Assembly (NCBI GenBank): GCA_947304395.1
Contig: CAMZBA010000005.1
Span: 1 to 64,000 of the forward strand
Direction: 5' to 3'
DNA: 64,000 nucleotides
Source of the DNA: an uncultured Candidatus Saccharibacteria bacterium
Lineage (GTDB): Bacteria > Patescibacteriota > Saccharimonadia > Saccharimonadales > Saccharimonadaceae
Part shown: in pieces, positions 7,861 to 14,912 of the stretch
How positions within the stretch are numbered: position 1 is the first letter of the stretch
Layout: every line of letters begins with the position of its first letter
The notes under the pieces: generated by a model
Databases searched by the model: none
The model's input: only the letters and a program-made list of their open reading frames with translations
What the model was told of the DNA's origin: nothing
Made by a program: the position numbers and the translations under genes

Positions 7861-8559
7861 TTATACGAAGAGTCCGGGATCTACGCATACGTGCTCGAGC
7901 CACGTTTCGAAGGTGGAGAGCTTATCGTTGATGAAGTCGCGCATCTCCTGTGTGTTGCTTTCCGTGGCATAAGAGCTGGTCGTCGCGTCGCAGGCTTTGA
8001 GCAATGTGCCGAGCTTTTTGCAGCCGTCCCTCATGTTGAGGATGAGGTCTTCGATCTGCTCCTGGGTCTGTTTCATCTGCTCTTCCAGGGTCGACATTGC
8101 GACCTGAGCTTTCTTCGTAGCTGCAGCCGTAGCAGCGTCGTCTGCGGCGACTTCTTCGGCGATTGCGGCTTCGCGTCTGTCTGCGAACACTTTGCTTGCC
8201 TTAGTCTTGCCGTGGCCGCCACGTTTCAGCTTGTCCGCTTCTTTCTTGGCGAGTTTAAGCTCGCTGATGATCTCGGAGAGCCTTCTGAAGTTGGCGTCAA
8301 TTCCGAGCTCCTTCAGCTTATTTTTGAGAGAGCGGTTCTTGCCGTCGCTGCTCAGGAATGCCTCGACTACTGTTCTGTGGTCAAGGACGAGAGCGCGTTC
8401 CGGCAGACCCTCGAGCTGATCGGGGTTCAGTCCACGAGCGCGGAGCTCGCGACGAAGACGGAAGATCTCTTCCGCTTCTGCACGAGAGAGATTGGAGCTC
8501 TCCTTTTTATCGGAAAGGTTAAGAAAATACGATGCCTTATCGAAGTAACTCATTGCCAT
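7861..8559 (-). CDS. Unknown coiled-coil-rich protein, island family A
   Basis: Not recognised; 232 aa from the ATG at 8559, chosen because AGGAGG lies 9 nt upstream. It is strongly charged, predominantly helical, Ala/Lys/Glu-rich in the middle (about 105-150), and has no signal peptide or membrane helix, so it is probably cytosolic. Two short blocks, LSRAEAEEIFRLRREL and LKELGIDANFRRL, recur as LNRAERQEITNLRRKL and LRDIGIDPNYRKL in the next gene (8785), so the two are paralogues. It is monocistronic with its own consensus-like promoter and terminator. The third positions look more GC-rich than in the neighbouring core genes. The 254-codon open frame on the other strand is a shadow: promoter, SD and terminator all point leftwards. 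Confidence 0.8.
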   Translation of the reverse strand: MAMSYFDKASYFLNLSDKKESSNLSRAEAEEIFRLRRELRARGLNPDQLEGLPERALVLDHRTVVEAFLSSDGKNRSLKNKLKELGIDANFRRLSEIISELKLAKKEADKLKRGGHGKTKASKVFADRREAAIAEEVAADDAATAAATKKAQVAMSTLEEQMKQTQEQIEDLILNMRDGCKKLGTLLKACDATTSSYATESNTQEMRDFINDKLSTFETWLEHVCVDPGLFV

Positions 8560-8621
8560 ATATCTTTTCCTCCTAATATGCTTGTTTTGCGCGTTGTTGC
8601 GCAGTAACACGGTATGTTTAT

Positions 8622-8650
8622 ATATTACCATACTTCTATCAAAAAGTCAA
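8622..8650 (-). promoter_or_regulatory. Sigma-70 promoter of the 7861 gene
   Basis: TTGACT (8645-8650) and TAATAT (8622-8627) on the minus strand have 17-nt spacing. The leader of about 55 nt holds a small GCGC-NNNNNN-GCGC hairpin and an AGGAGG SD. Confidence 0.8.
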
Positions 8651-8687
8651 TAGTGTTTGTGCTTTTTTTGTGAATTTTAAGATATAG

Positions 8688-8771
8688 AAAAAGGCGCCCT
8701 GTATAGTAGGGCGCCACCCTTGCTCCTTTAATTAGGAGAAGGGGTTTGTCAGCCTAAGTGGCGTAGGCTGG
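8688..8771 (-). terminator. Terminator region of the 8785 gene (two hairpins)
   Basis: Reading leftwards from the stop at 8785, the first hairpin is CAGCCTA/TAGGCTG (8749-8771). The second is GGCGCCCT/AGGGCGCC (8693-8715), followed by a T run (8688-8692). The second is a standard intrinsic terminator. Confidence 0.8.
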
Positions 8772-8784
8772 CAGGAGGATATAA

Positions 8785-9372
8785 TTAGGACGTCGGTGCC
8801 ATGTTGGCAATGATGGTGTCCTCGTAATCGGGATATGCCCGGATCAGCTGCTCTGTGTCGGTAAGTGTAACGGGAACGGACGCTTCAGGATATCTCTCCG
8901 CGAAGGTCAGATTATCCGGATCGACCGCCGCCGGCATTGTGGCTGCAGTAGTGCGTTCTGTTGCGTGGCGACCGCGGATGCTTGCGGGCCTTCTTCTGCC
9001 GTGGACACGACGATGGTTGCGTGTGTCGCGTGCGGTATTCTTGGTGCGCGCGATTTCGGCCACCTGCCTCTGCAACTTTCTGTAGTTGGGATCGATGCCG
9101 ATATCTCGGAGCTGCGCCTCCACGTGTGGCTGAACTTCCCAACCGGGATGACTGGCTGCTTTATCGCAGGCCTCGATGTACTTTCGTACGGTCCCGATGT
9201 TGTCGGCAATAAGTGCCGTCTGCATGGGCGAGGAGCCCTTGCAATTTACTCCGAGACTTTTCAGTTTCCGCCGAAGGTTGGTAATCTCCTGCCGCTCCGC
9301 TCTGTTCAGGGGCCTTTTCTTCTCGGCCTTTTCCAGATCGTTAAGCCTTTCCATTCTACTTGTAGCTGACAT
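8785..9372 (-). CDS. Unknown basic protein, island family A paralogue
   Basis: 195 aa, not recognised. The N-terminal half is helical and charged and shares two motifs with the gene at 7861 (LNRAERQEITNLRRKL at about 22-37; LRDIGIDPNYRKLQRQVAEI at about 88-107). A strongly basic Arg/His-rich stretch follows (about 110-140), then an acidic C-terminus. The basic segment could bind nucleic acid, which is only an inference. The ATG at 9372 has an AAGGAGGT SD 3-4 nt upstream. The gene is GC-rich and monocistronic, with an unusually long structured leader. Confidence 0.75.
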   Translation of the reverse strand: MSATSRMERLNDLEKAEKKRPLNRAERQEITNLRRKLKSLGVNCKGSSPMQTALIADNIGTVRKYIEACDKAASHPGWEVQPHVEAQLRDIGIDPNYRKLQRQVAEIARTKNTARDTRNHRRVHGRRRPASIRGRHATERTTAATMPAAVDPDNLTFAERYPEASVPVTLTDTEQLIRAYPDYEDTIIANMAPTS

Positions 9373-9517
9373 AATACCTCCTTAAGGTGCGGGAGCTTTC
9401 GCTCCATTTCTTGTGCGTAATCACGTCACCAACGGGCCCTCGCAGGCGCCGCCAGTGACGGACAAAACGCTGCACTGTGCGGTTATTTGCATAACCAAAA
9501 ACACAGTATATGCAGGT
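9373..9517 (-). promoter_or_regulatory. Long, structured 5' leader of the 8785 gene
   Basis: From the inferred start site near 9518 to the ATG there are about 145 nt with several pairings. An outer stem near the 5' end (CTGC..ACTGTG with CACAGTGCAG) encloses GGTTAT-GCAA-ATAACC. A GTCAC...GTGAC arm encloses GC-rich sequence. A perfect GGAGC-GAAA-GCTCC tetraloop hairpin sits just before the SD. It could be a cis-regulatory RNA or an mRNA stabiliser. It matches no riboswitch I know. Confidence 0.45.
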
Positions 9518-9524
9518 ATTCTTT

Positions 9525-9553
9525 ATAATATCAAAGTTTTGTTAATTTGTCAA
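9525..9553 (-). promoter_or_regulatory. Near-consensus sigma-70 promoter of the 8785 gene
   Basis: TTGACA (9548-9553) and TATTAT (9525-9530) on the minus strand have 17-nt spacing. Confidence 0.85.
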
Positions 9554-9578
9554 TAGCACTTTAGTGTTCTGTGCTAGT

Positions 9579-9605
9579 AAAAAGGCGGCCAGATTGGCCG
9601 CCTTT
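9579..9605 (-). terminator. Intrinsic terminator of the 9636 gene
   Basis: The stem GGCGGCC/GGCCGCC with a 5-nt loop is followed on the minus strand by five T. Confidence 0.85.
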
Positions 9606-9635
9606 GCAGAAAGGAAGGTATCGACACGAGCCTCT

Positions 9636-9839
9636 TTACTCCTTGTTGGGAGGGTGGCTTCTTGCGCGAAGAGCTGCTTCGATGCGCCTGCGCCAGTTGG
9701 ACTTGCAAGTCTCTCTTACGGACATTCCTGCCATCTGGTCGGTGAACATCCGCAGGAGTTTGTCTTCGGGCGCTTCCGTTGCCGAAATCATACCCTGGAC
9801 ATAGTCGCCTGTTCCGGGCATTGTCGTGGATCTTGCCAT
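9636..9839 (-). CDS. Small unknown protein (67 aa) of the accessory island
   Basis: Not recognised. 67 residues with a polar Gly/Thr-rich N-terminus, then one helical segment (EDKLLRMFTDQMAG) and a basic helix (NWRRRIEAALRARS). No membrane segment. The start is supported by AAAGGAGGT 8 nt upstream. It is bounded by its own promoter and terminator, and this complete transcription unit is the main reason to believe so short a gene is real. Confidence 0.65.
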   Translation of the reverse strand: MARSTTMPGTGDYVQGMISATEAPEDKLLRMFTDQMAGMSVRETCKSNWRRRIEAALRARSHPPNKE

Positions 9840-9916
9840 TTTTGAGACCTCCTTTTGGTAGGTGCGACTCCGCTTTTGGCGGAGTAATTAATGCGGCGTG
9901 ATGGCCGCCAGTTACA

Positions 9917-9975
9917 TTTAGTCAGGGTTGACTAAACATGTTTTTATTGTATCATATTCTTTTAATTAGTCAACC
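9917..9975 (-). promoter_or_regulatory. Promoter of the 9636 gene flanked by TTGACTAA inverted repeats
   Basis: TTGACT (9968-9973) and TACAAT (9946-9951) on the minus strand have 16-nt spacing. The 10-mer GGTTGACTAA (9926-9935) is repeated in perfect inverted orientation at 9966-9975, so the two copies bracket the -10 element. The downstream copy also folds with TTTAGTCA (9917-9924) as an 8-bp hairpin at the 5' end of the transcript. The -35 overlaps the TGA stop of the upstream gene. Confidence 0.6.
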
Positions 9976-10467
9976 TCTTTGCGGAGCATTCTCGCTGGTT
10001 TTATTAATAAGAATTAGGTCAGGCAACCGCCGAATTCGCAGTTCTCGTAGGATTTGTTCCATAAGAAAGGGGGCGTCAATTATTCTCAAAACTGTCGATT
10101 CGACTACGATTACGGGAAGATTACTAGTCTCTTTGACGAGATGTTGGTAATCTTTGAGGTGAGGGCTATTTTTTGAGTGAATTTTTCTCTCGAAGCGCCT
10201 GAGACTGGCCTTAAAATCCTCAATGCTACAAGTGGCTTGTTTCATGAAGGAGCCGAGTTCGTCTTCTGTTAAAAAAGGGCAAACATACAGGGCTCGCCTA
10301 TAGAAGTTATCGGCTTTTTTCTGACTAAAATGTCCTAAAAGCGCAGTATGGGCTTGTTGAACATTATCTTTGCGTTCGAGGCTTCGCTGAAATGCCCTCC
10401 TGAATCTTTCTAGATCTTGACGTTTCGTGCGACCGCCGTGTCCGATGGCGCCAATGTGTATTTGCAT
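9970..10467 (-). CDS. Unknown basic helical protein, island family B
   Basis: 165 aa, not recognised. It is Arg/Lys-rich and mostly helical, with FYRRALYVCPFLTEDELGSF (about 56-75) recalling LYQRALHLEPNL in the gene at 10609, which hints at a shared ancestor. The C-terminal part alternates hydrophobic strands (LPVIVVESTVLRII) with helices. There is no signal peptide or membrane helix. The SD AAGGAGG lies 5 nt from the ATG at 10467. It has its own promoter. I see no terminator before the next promoter, whose -35 overlaps this stop codon, so some read-through into the 9636 gene is likely. Confidence 0.7.
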   Translation of the reverse strand: MQIHIGAIGHGGRTKRQDLERFRRAFQRSLERKDNVQQAHTALLGHFSQKKADNFYRRALYVCPFLTEDELGSFMKQATCSIEDFKASLRRFERKIHSKNSPHLKDYQHLVKETSNLPVIVVESTVLRIIDAPFLMEQILRELRIRRLPDLILINKTSENAPQRG

Positions 10468-10512
10468 CGCTTCCTCCTTTTGAATGTGCTAGCTTGTCCG
10501 AACTATTTTATT

Positions 10513-10540
10513 ATAATAACATGATTATGCCATTAGTCAA
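10513..10540 (-). promoter_or_regulatory. Sigma-70-like promoter of the 9970 gene
   Basis: TTGACT (10535-10540) and TATTAT (10513-10518) on the minus strand have 16-nt spacing. A TATAAT 3 nt further on is an alternative -10 with a poorer spacing of 19. Confidence 0.7.
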
Positions 10541-10555
10541 ATAGCTTTTGACGAT

Positions 10556-10597
10556 AAAAAAACGACCGGTCGTGCCGGTCGCCCCCCCGTAAGGGGG
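10556..10597 (-). terminator. Terminator of the 10609 gene
   Basis: A C-run/G-run hairpin (10583-10597) lies nearest the stop. It is followed by CGACCGG/CCGGTCG (10563-10581) and then seven T on the minus strand. Confidence 0.85.
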
Positions 10598-10608
10598 TTG
10601 AAAGAGGA

Positions 10609-11031
10609 TTAGTAGTCGTCATCATCGTCCCAGCTGACTTCTTCCCAGACGACTCCTTCCAAGCCGTCGCCGTCATCGTCCCGGTTGTTGTCGTCCCAGT
10701 CGTCGTCATCATTCCTGGCGCGGTTCTCCCAGTAGTTGATGATTTCGTCGGCCCAATCCGGTATCGTATGAAGCTCTCTCTCCATCGTATATCTTTCCTT
10801 TTCGGGAAGGCGATTTATGAACTGCTGGATGCGTCGATCTCTGATGAGCTTCTCGTAGCCGTCGAGGATTTCGCCGGCATAATCCGGCTCCTCGTACAGA
10901 AGGTGCCACATCTCTTTCGCTTCGACGTCGCCCAGATTGGGCTCGAGGTGGAGAGCTCGCTGATACAGCTTGATCTTCCGGACTTCTTCTTCGGTTAAGA
11001 AGTAAGCAACGATGTTATTCATGATATTCAT
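10609..11031 (-). CDS. Unknown protein with very acidic Asp-rich tail, island family B
   Basis: 140 aa, not recognised. The N-terminal 105 residues are helical and tryptophan-containing (EEVRKIKLYQRALHLEPNL, DYAGEILDGYEKLIRDRR). The last 30 residues are nearly all Asp/Asn/Glu/Trp, ending WDDDDDY, and resemble acidic tails that mimic nucleic acid or bind basic partners. The ATG at 11031 has GGAGGAAAAAGC ahead of it. The leader carries two hairpins, one near the start site (ATGAG..CTATC/GATAG..CTCAT) and one GGGG/CCCC. It is monocistronic under a perfect consensus promoter. Confidence 0.75.
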   Translation of the reverse strand: MNIMNNIVAYFLTEEEVRKIKLYQRALHLEPNLGDVEAKEMWHLLYEEPDYAGEILDGYEKLIRDRRIQQFINRLPEKERYTMERELHTIPDWADEIINYWENRARNDDDDWDDNNRDDDGDGLEGVVWEEVSWDDDDDY

Positions 11032-11126
11032 GCTTTTTCCTCCGTTAATGTGCGAGAAAGGGGCGGACCCCAGTTATATCTATATAAAATGAGTATCTAT
11101 CGCGAGATAGGCTCATGTATGTCTAT

Positions 11127-11155
11127 ATTATATCAAATATTCATGTTTTTGTCAA
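11127..11155 (-). promoter_or_regulatory. Perfect-consensus sigma-70 promoter
   Basis: TTGACA (11150-11155) and TATAAT (11127-11132) are exactly 17 nt apart on the minus strand. It is the strongest-looking promoter in the window and drives the 10609 gene. Confidence 0.9.
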
Positions 11156-11200
11156 TAGTAAGAGTTTGAAACAGGGGTGAAAAGATGGTAAAATATGAAT

Positions 11201-12886
11201 ATGATGGATAATCTTAAAGAAACAATCAAAGGAGCTATCAAAGACTTATATGGGGTCGACGATATTGCTGTCGATTTTGCCGATGTGCCGGCGGAAATTG
11301 AAGGTGATTACTCGACTAATATTGCGATGCGTTTGGCGCGTCAGGCAGGCAAAGCTCCACGTATGATTGCGGAAGAGATTATTGAGAAGATAGGGGATTG
11401 CGGCTTTAAGCTTTCGATTGCGGGACCGGGTTTTATAAATGTGGCGGTGTCTGGCAAAGTTTTACAAAAGCAATTAGCAGATGAGTGGTCGGATCATTAT
11501 GGCGATAACGATTCTGGAAATGGCAAAGTCGCCTTAGTGGAATATCCAAGTACAAATATGGCGAAGCCGTATTCAGTAGGACATTTGCGCCCTGGTACGC
11601 AAGGATGGGCGGCAAAGAAGCTGCTAGAAGCAAACGGTTGGAAAGTAATTACAGATAATCACCTTGGTGATGTGGGCACGCCGTTTGGGATATGGGCGAC
11701 GGGCTTTAAGCGTTCTGGTTTAGATTTCGATAAGGTTACAGTATATGATCTCGGGAATATCTATATTGAAATGAAGGCCGACATGAAGGCAGAGGAAAAA
11801 GCTGGTAAGCATGACTTAGCTGATGAGGCGCAGGAATGGTTAAAGAAGCTAGAAAACAAAGATCCAGAAGCCGTAAAGATGTCGAAGCATTTTAACGAGA
11901 TTTCGATTAATCACATGCACGAGGTGATGAAACGCCTTGGCATTTCTACCGACTATGAGATGGGGGAGAGCCAATTTGTCGAAAGTGGAAAAAAGGCGGT
12001 AGAGAAATATGTTGCAGAAGGGGTGTTTGAAAAAAATGAAGACGGTTCGGTGATATGTCGTCTTGATGAATACAAGATTGATGTACCGATGCTGATGCTA
12101 AAAAGTAATGGTACTGCGCTGTATGCGACGACGGATTTAGGATGTATGTTGTATCGAGTGGAACATTTTAATCCAGACCTAATTATTATTAATACTGGGA
12201 TGGAACAGAAGTTCTATTTTGAGCAGCTTTTTGCGATGGCGAAAAAGATTGGCTTGGCGGTAAATAACTACCATTTGAACTTTGGTATGATTGACCAAAT
12301 AGGTCCCGACGGGAAACGTGAGAAGATGTCTTCGCGTAAGGGCGTAGTTTTGATGGAGGCATTGTTGGATGATGCTGAAAAACGCGTGCGAGAAAATTTT
12401 GGGGATGGTGTGTCGGATGAGGATATTCGTAAAATAGCTGTCGGCGCGATTAAGTTTTCAGATTTTGTGGCGGATCGTAAAACAGGGATTTTGTATGATC
12501 CGGACAAGATATTTGCTTTGACTGGACAATCGGGGCCATTTTGCCAATATGCATGCGTGAGGATGCGTAGAATTCTGGAAAAAAATGCCGATTTTGAGCG
12601 AGTTGATTTTGCTGGCTATGACTTTGATGCTGAAAAAAATGTTTTACGATTATTGTTGGCATTCCCGGAAATAGTTGCGGGGGTGGTTGATGGTTTTGCG
12701 ATGCACAAGATAGCTGGTTTTGCATTTGAATTGGCGCAAGAATTGAATAGGTATTATGAGAAAACGCCAATATCGTCTGCGGAAGATATTGAGCGTTCGG
12801 CGCGTTTGTGGATGATTGAGCGTGCGGACTATGTGTTGGCGCGGGCGTTGGATTTGCTTGGCGTTGAAATCCCGTCAAAGATGTAA
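11201..12886 (+). CDS. argS: Arginyl-tRNA synthetase
   Basis: Class I synthetase for tRNA-Arg, about 561 aa. It shows the HIGH-equivalent SVGHLRPG (about residue 125), KMSSRKG as the KMSKS-type loop (about residue 376) and a C-terminal DALR-type anticodon-binding domain. No SD is present. A TAAAAT -10 at 11189-11194 places the start site at about 11201, so the ATG at 11201 (or 11204) is likely a leaderless start; the in-frame ATG at 11195 would lie upstream of the RNA. This window also encodes tRNA-Arg(UCU) and tRNA-Arg(CCU). Confidence 0.95.
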   Translation: MMDNLKETIKGAIKDLYGVDDIAVDFADVPAEIEGDYSTNIAMRLARQAGKAPRMIAEEIIEKIGDCGFKLSIAGPGFINVAVSGKVLQKQLADEWSDHYGDNDSGNGKVALVEYPSTNMAKPYSVGHLRPGTQGWAAKKLLEANGWKVITDNHLGDVGTPFGIWATGFKRSGLDFDKVTVYDLGNIYIEMKADMKAEEKAGKHDLADEAQEWLKKLENKDPEAVKMSKHFNEISINHMHEVMKRLGISTDYEMGESQFVESGKKAVEKYVAEGVFEKNEDGSVICRLDEYKIDVPMLMLKSNGTALYATTDLGCMLYRVEHFNPDLIIINTGMEQKFYFEQLFAMAKKIGLAVNNYHLNFGMIDQIGPDGKREKMSSRKGVVLMEALLDDAEKRVRENFGDGVSDEDIRKIAVGAIKFSDFVADRKTGILYDPDKIFALTGQSGPFCQYACVRMRRILEKNADFERVDFAGYDFDAEKNVLRLLLAFPEIVAGVVDGFAMHKIAGFAFELAQELNRYYEKTPISSAEDIERSARLWMIERADYVLARALDLLGVEIPSKM

Positions 12887-12934
12887 ACGTATTACAGATG
12901 TGGTATATTTTAATTAAGTTAAAAGAGGAATAGT

Positions 12935-13309
12935 ATGGCTGAAGTTAAAGAAAAATCAAAAGAGCTTGCGAAGGCTGGTCTTGGCAAAGTAAAAGGTGCC
13001 GGTAGTGGCTTTATGACTTTTATTAAAGAGCAAAATGTCGTTGGTCTTGCGGTAGGCTTAATTCTTGGTACAGCCGCAAGTGGACTAGTGAATTCTTTAA
13101 TTAATAATGTGATTATGCCGCCACTTGGATTTTTGCTTGGTAGCGCAGAGGGTATTCGCGGATTAGTCTTGACGATGGGTACTACTCCTACTGGTGAAGT
13201 TGCCGTCTTGCGGTATGGTGAGTTTATTAATGATTTAATTAATTTCTTAGTCCTAGCGCTAGTTATTTATTGCGTAGTAAAAGCTTTGAAGTTAGATATT
13301 AAGAAATAG
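12935..13309 (+). CDS. mscL: Large-conductance mechanosensitive channel
   Basis: A 124-aa homologue of MscL, the homopentameric emergency valve that opens on hypo-osmotic shock. An N-terminal Lys-rich stretch (about 1-25) is longer than usual. TM1 follows (NVVGLAVGLILGTAASGLVNS, with the Gly/Ala-rich pore pattern), then the short periplasmic-type loop, and TM2 (YGEFINDLINFLVLALVIYC) followed by a basic end. AAGAGGAATAG serves as SD. orn follows after one nucleotide. Confidence 0.93.
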   Translation: MAEVKEKSKELAKAGLGKVKGAGSGFMTFIKEQNVVGLAVGLILGTAASGLVNSLINNVIMPPLGFLLGSAEGIRGLVLTMGTTPTGEVAVLRYGEFINDLINFLVLALVIYCVVKALKLDIKK

Positions 13310-13310
13310 T

Positions 13311-13847
13311 ATGGCAAAAACATCTGAGAGAGCTACGTTACTTTGGGTGGATCTTGAGATGACTGGATTGTCGCCAGAAGAAGATAGAATTCTGGAAGTG
13401 GCGGCAATTGCAACGGACTGGGATTTTAAGGAGTATGATACTTATACTGCCGTAGTGAAATGTGATGAAAAATTAATGCGCGAGCGCATGGTGGGGGAGT
13501 TTTGGGAGAAGAACAAAGAATCGTTCGATGCATTGATGGCGCAAAATTCTGACGGTAAGGCGCCGACGGTGGTCGAGAAAGAATTATTAAAGTTCATCAA
13601 AAAGAATTTTGGCGATACGGTATATTTAGCGGGAAACTCTATCCACCAGGATCGGAAGTTTATTGAGCGCGAATGGCCAAAGTTAAATGCTAAATTGCAT
13701 TATCGGATGTTGGATGTGAGCGCATGGAAGATATATTTCGAAAACGCGTTGCATCGTAGTTTTGCGAAACCAGAGAACCATCGTGCACTTGATGATATTC
13801 GCGGTAGTATAGAGGAGTTGAAGTGGTATCGGAAGATGATATCTTAG
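13311..13847 (+). CDS. orn: Oligoribonuclease
   Basis: A DEDDh 3'-5' exonuclease that degrades 2-5 nt RNA fragments and linear dinucleotides such as pGpG. At 178 aa it has the normal length. Motif I is WVDLEMTGL, motif II lies around the GNSIHQDRKFIEREWP block, and motif III is HRALDDIRGSIEEL with the catalytic His-Asp. It starts 1 nt after mscL and overlaps the next gene by 25 nt, so it is probably translated from the same mRNA. Confidence 0.95.
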   Translation: MAKTSERATLLWVDLEMTGLSPEEDRILEVAAIATDWDFKEYDTYTAVVKCDEKLMRERMVGEFWEKNKESFDALMAQNSDGKAPTVVEKELLKFIKKNFGDTVYLAGNSIHQDRKFIEREWPKLNAKLHYRMLDVSAWKIYFENALHRSFAKPENHRALDDIRGSIEELKWYRKMIS

Positions 13848-14140
13848 CGTATATTGCTAGATTAGAAGACGTGTCGGAGCGTCGAGAAAATGATATGCGA
13901 ATTTTTTCTCGTGGCGAAAGGATTTTTCTAATAATCGAGACGGAGACTTCGCCGTTGAGGATTGAGACGCGTTGTGATCGCAAGTTGAGTAAAACTTTGC
14001 AAGAGCGATATGAAAGCGTAATGACGAGCCGTTTGCTGGGAAATAACGGCATAGAAATAATATGCAGTGGCCAATTAACTAAGGACGAAGTATTGGATTT
14101 GGTTCGACATAGTTTTGAAATATCTAAAGCTATAGAATAA
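13823..14140 (+). CDS. MmcQ/YjbR-like (DUF419) protein
   Basis: A 105-residue protein resembling the MmcQ/YjbR family, a small double-wing fold of unclear role, possibly DNA binding. The pattern IETRCDRKLSKTLQERYESV, followed by a strand and then LTKDEVLDLVRHSFEISK, matches the family core (cation-rich strand, tyrosine helix, C-terminal Ser-Tyr/Phe helix). The start overlaps the end of orn, suggesting translational coupling. A strong terminator follows. Confidence 0.65.
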   Translation: MVSEDDILAYIARLEDVSERRENDMRIFSRGERIFLIIETETSPLRIETRCDRKLSKTLQERYESVMTSRLLGNNGIEIICSGQLTKDEVLDLVRHSFEISKAIE

Positions 14141-14170
14141 AAAACTCTCCCCGCGAAGGGGAGAGTTTTT
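14137..14170. terminator. Bidirectional terminator
   Basis: AAAACTCTCCCC / GGGGAGAGTTTT with a short GCGAA loop, A run on the left and T run on the right. It separates the convergent genes ending at 14140 and 14185. Confidence 0.92.
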
Positions 14171-14184
14171 GGTCTCGGAAAGAA

Positions 14185-14802
14185 TTATAAAGAATCGTTA
14201 AAGCCTTGGAATAGTTCGTAGAGTTCGTCGAGGTCGCGAACGGATTGCTCGAGGACGGGTGTGAGTGATTTGTTGGTGGTTTTCTTGATGATTTGCCGTT
14301 CGAGTGTTTTTAGCTTCATGATTTGATTGGCGGTTTGGCTGGAATAGTAGGCGTCCATTTGGCCGCTGATGGAAGCTTCTTGTAGTCGGGACATATAGCT
14401 ATTGAAAGCGGTGTTTTCCTCGGTTTTCACATCTTTTGTAAGCTTATCCTTAGAGACATTGAGGCTGCTCCAGATACCACTGAGACCATTGTTTGTGTTA
14501 GTGATGGAAGTTTCTAGTTGGCTGGCATAGGATCGTAGCTGAGAGGAGCTGATGTACTTAGAATAGGTTTCGTAAGGACCTTTTTTGCCACAAAATTGAG
14601 TAACGCGAAGGTAGAGTCTTTCGTAGGATTGAGTCAATTTTGCGTTTGTATTGTTAATCATTACAGCAACAATGACGATAGTAATGAGAGTAATAAGGCC
14701 AGCAATTAATATCTTAATCATGACAGGAGTAAGTAGCGGTTCGTGGTTGACGGTTTTCTTGCCTTTGACGGCGATTTGATCAAGATAAGCTTTATTGTCC
14801 AT
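14185..14802 (-). CDS. Membrane-anchored helical protein of unknown function
   Basis: 205 aa. A short cytoplasmic N-terminus is followed by one membrane helix (about 27-50; MIKILIAGLITLITIVIVAV), then a long external helical region with heptad-like spacing and Ser/Thr/Gln-rich character. One Cys occurs (QFCGKKG). No recognised domain. A TATAAT at 14809-14814 lies 6 nt before the ATG with no SD, so the mRNA is probably leaderless. Divergent from dnaG. Confidence 0.75.
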   Translation of the reverse strand: MDNKAYLDQIAVKGKKTVNHEPLLTPVMIKILIAGLITLITIVIVAVMINNTNAKLTQSYERLYLRVTQFCGKKGPYETYSKYISSSQLRSYASQLETSITNTNNGLSGIWSSLNVSKDKLTKDVKTEENTAFNSYMSRLQEASISGQMDAYYSSQTANQIMKLKTLERQIIKKTTNKSLTPVLEQSVRDLDELYELFQGFNDSL

Positions 14803-14912
14803 GATGATATTATAGCATAAACAGAATTGGCATTAGTATACTTTTGGGGGTGCGCCGAGAGCTCTTTTCGTATGGGGTCGTATATCTGTTGTAGAGATGA
14901 TATAATTTTTGT

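Noticed and set aside
7843-8607. 254-codon plus-strand open frame opposite the 7861 gene
   Set aside because: Promoter, Shine-Dalgarno, terminator and protein-level similarity to the 8785 gene all support the minus strand. The plus frame has none of these.
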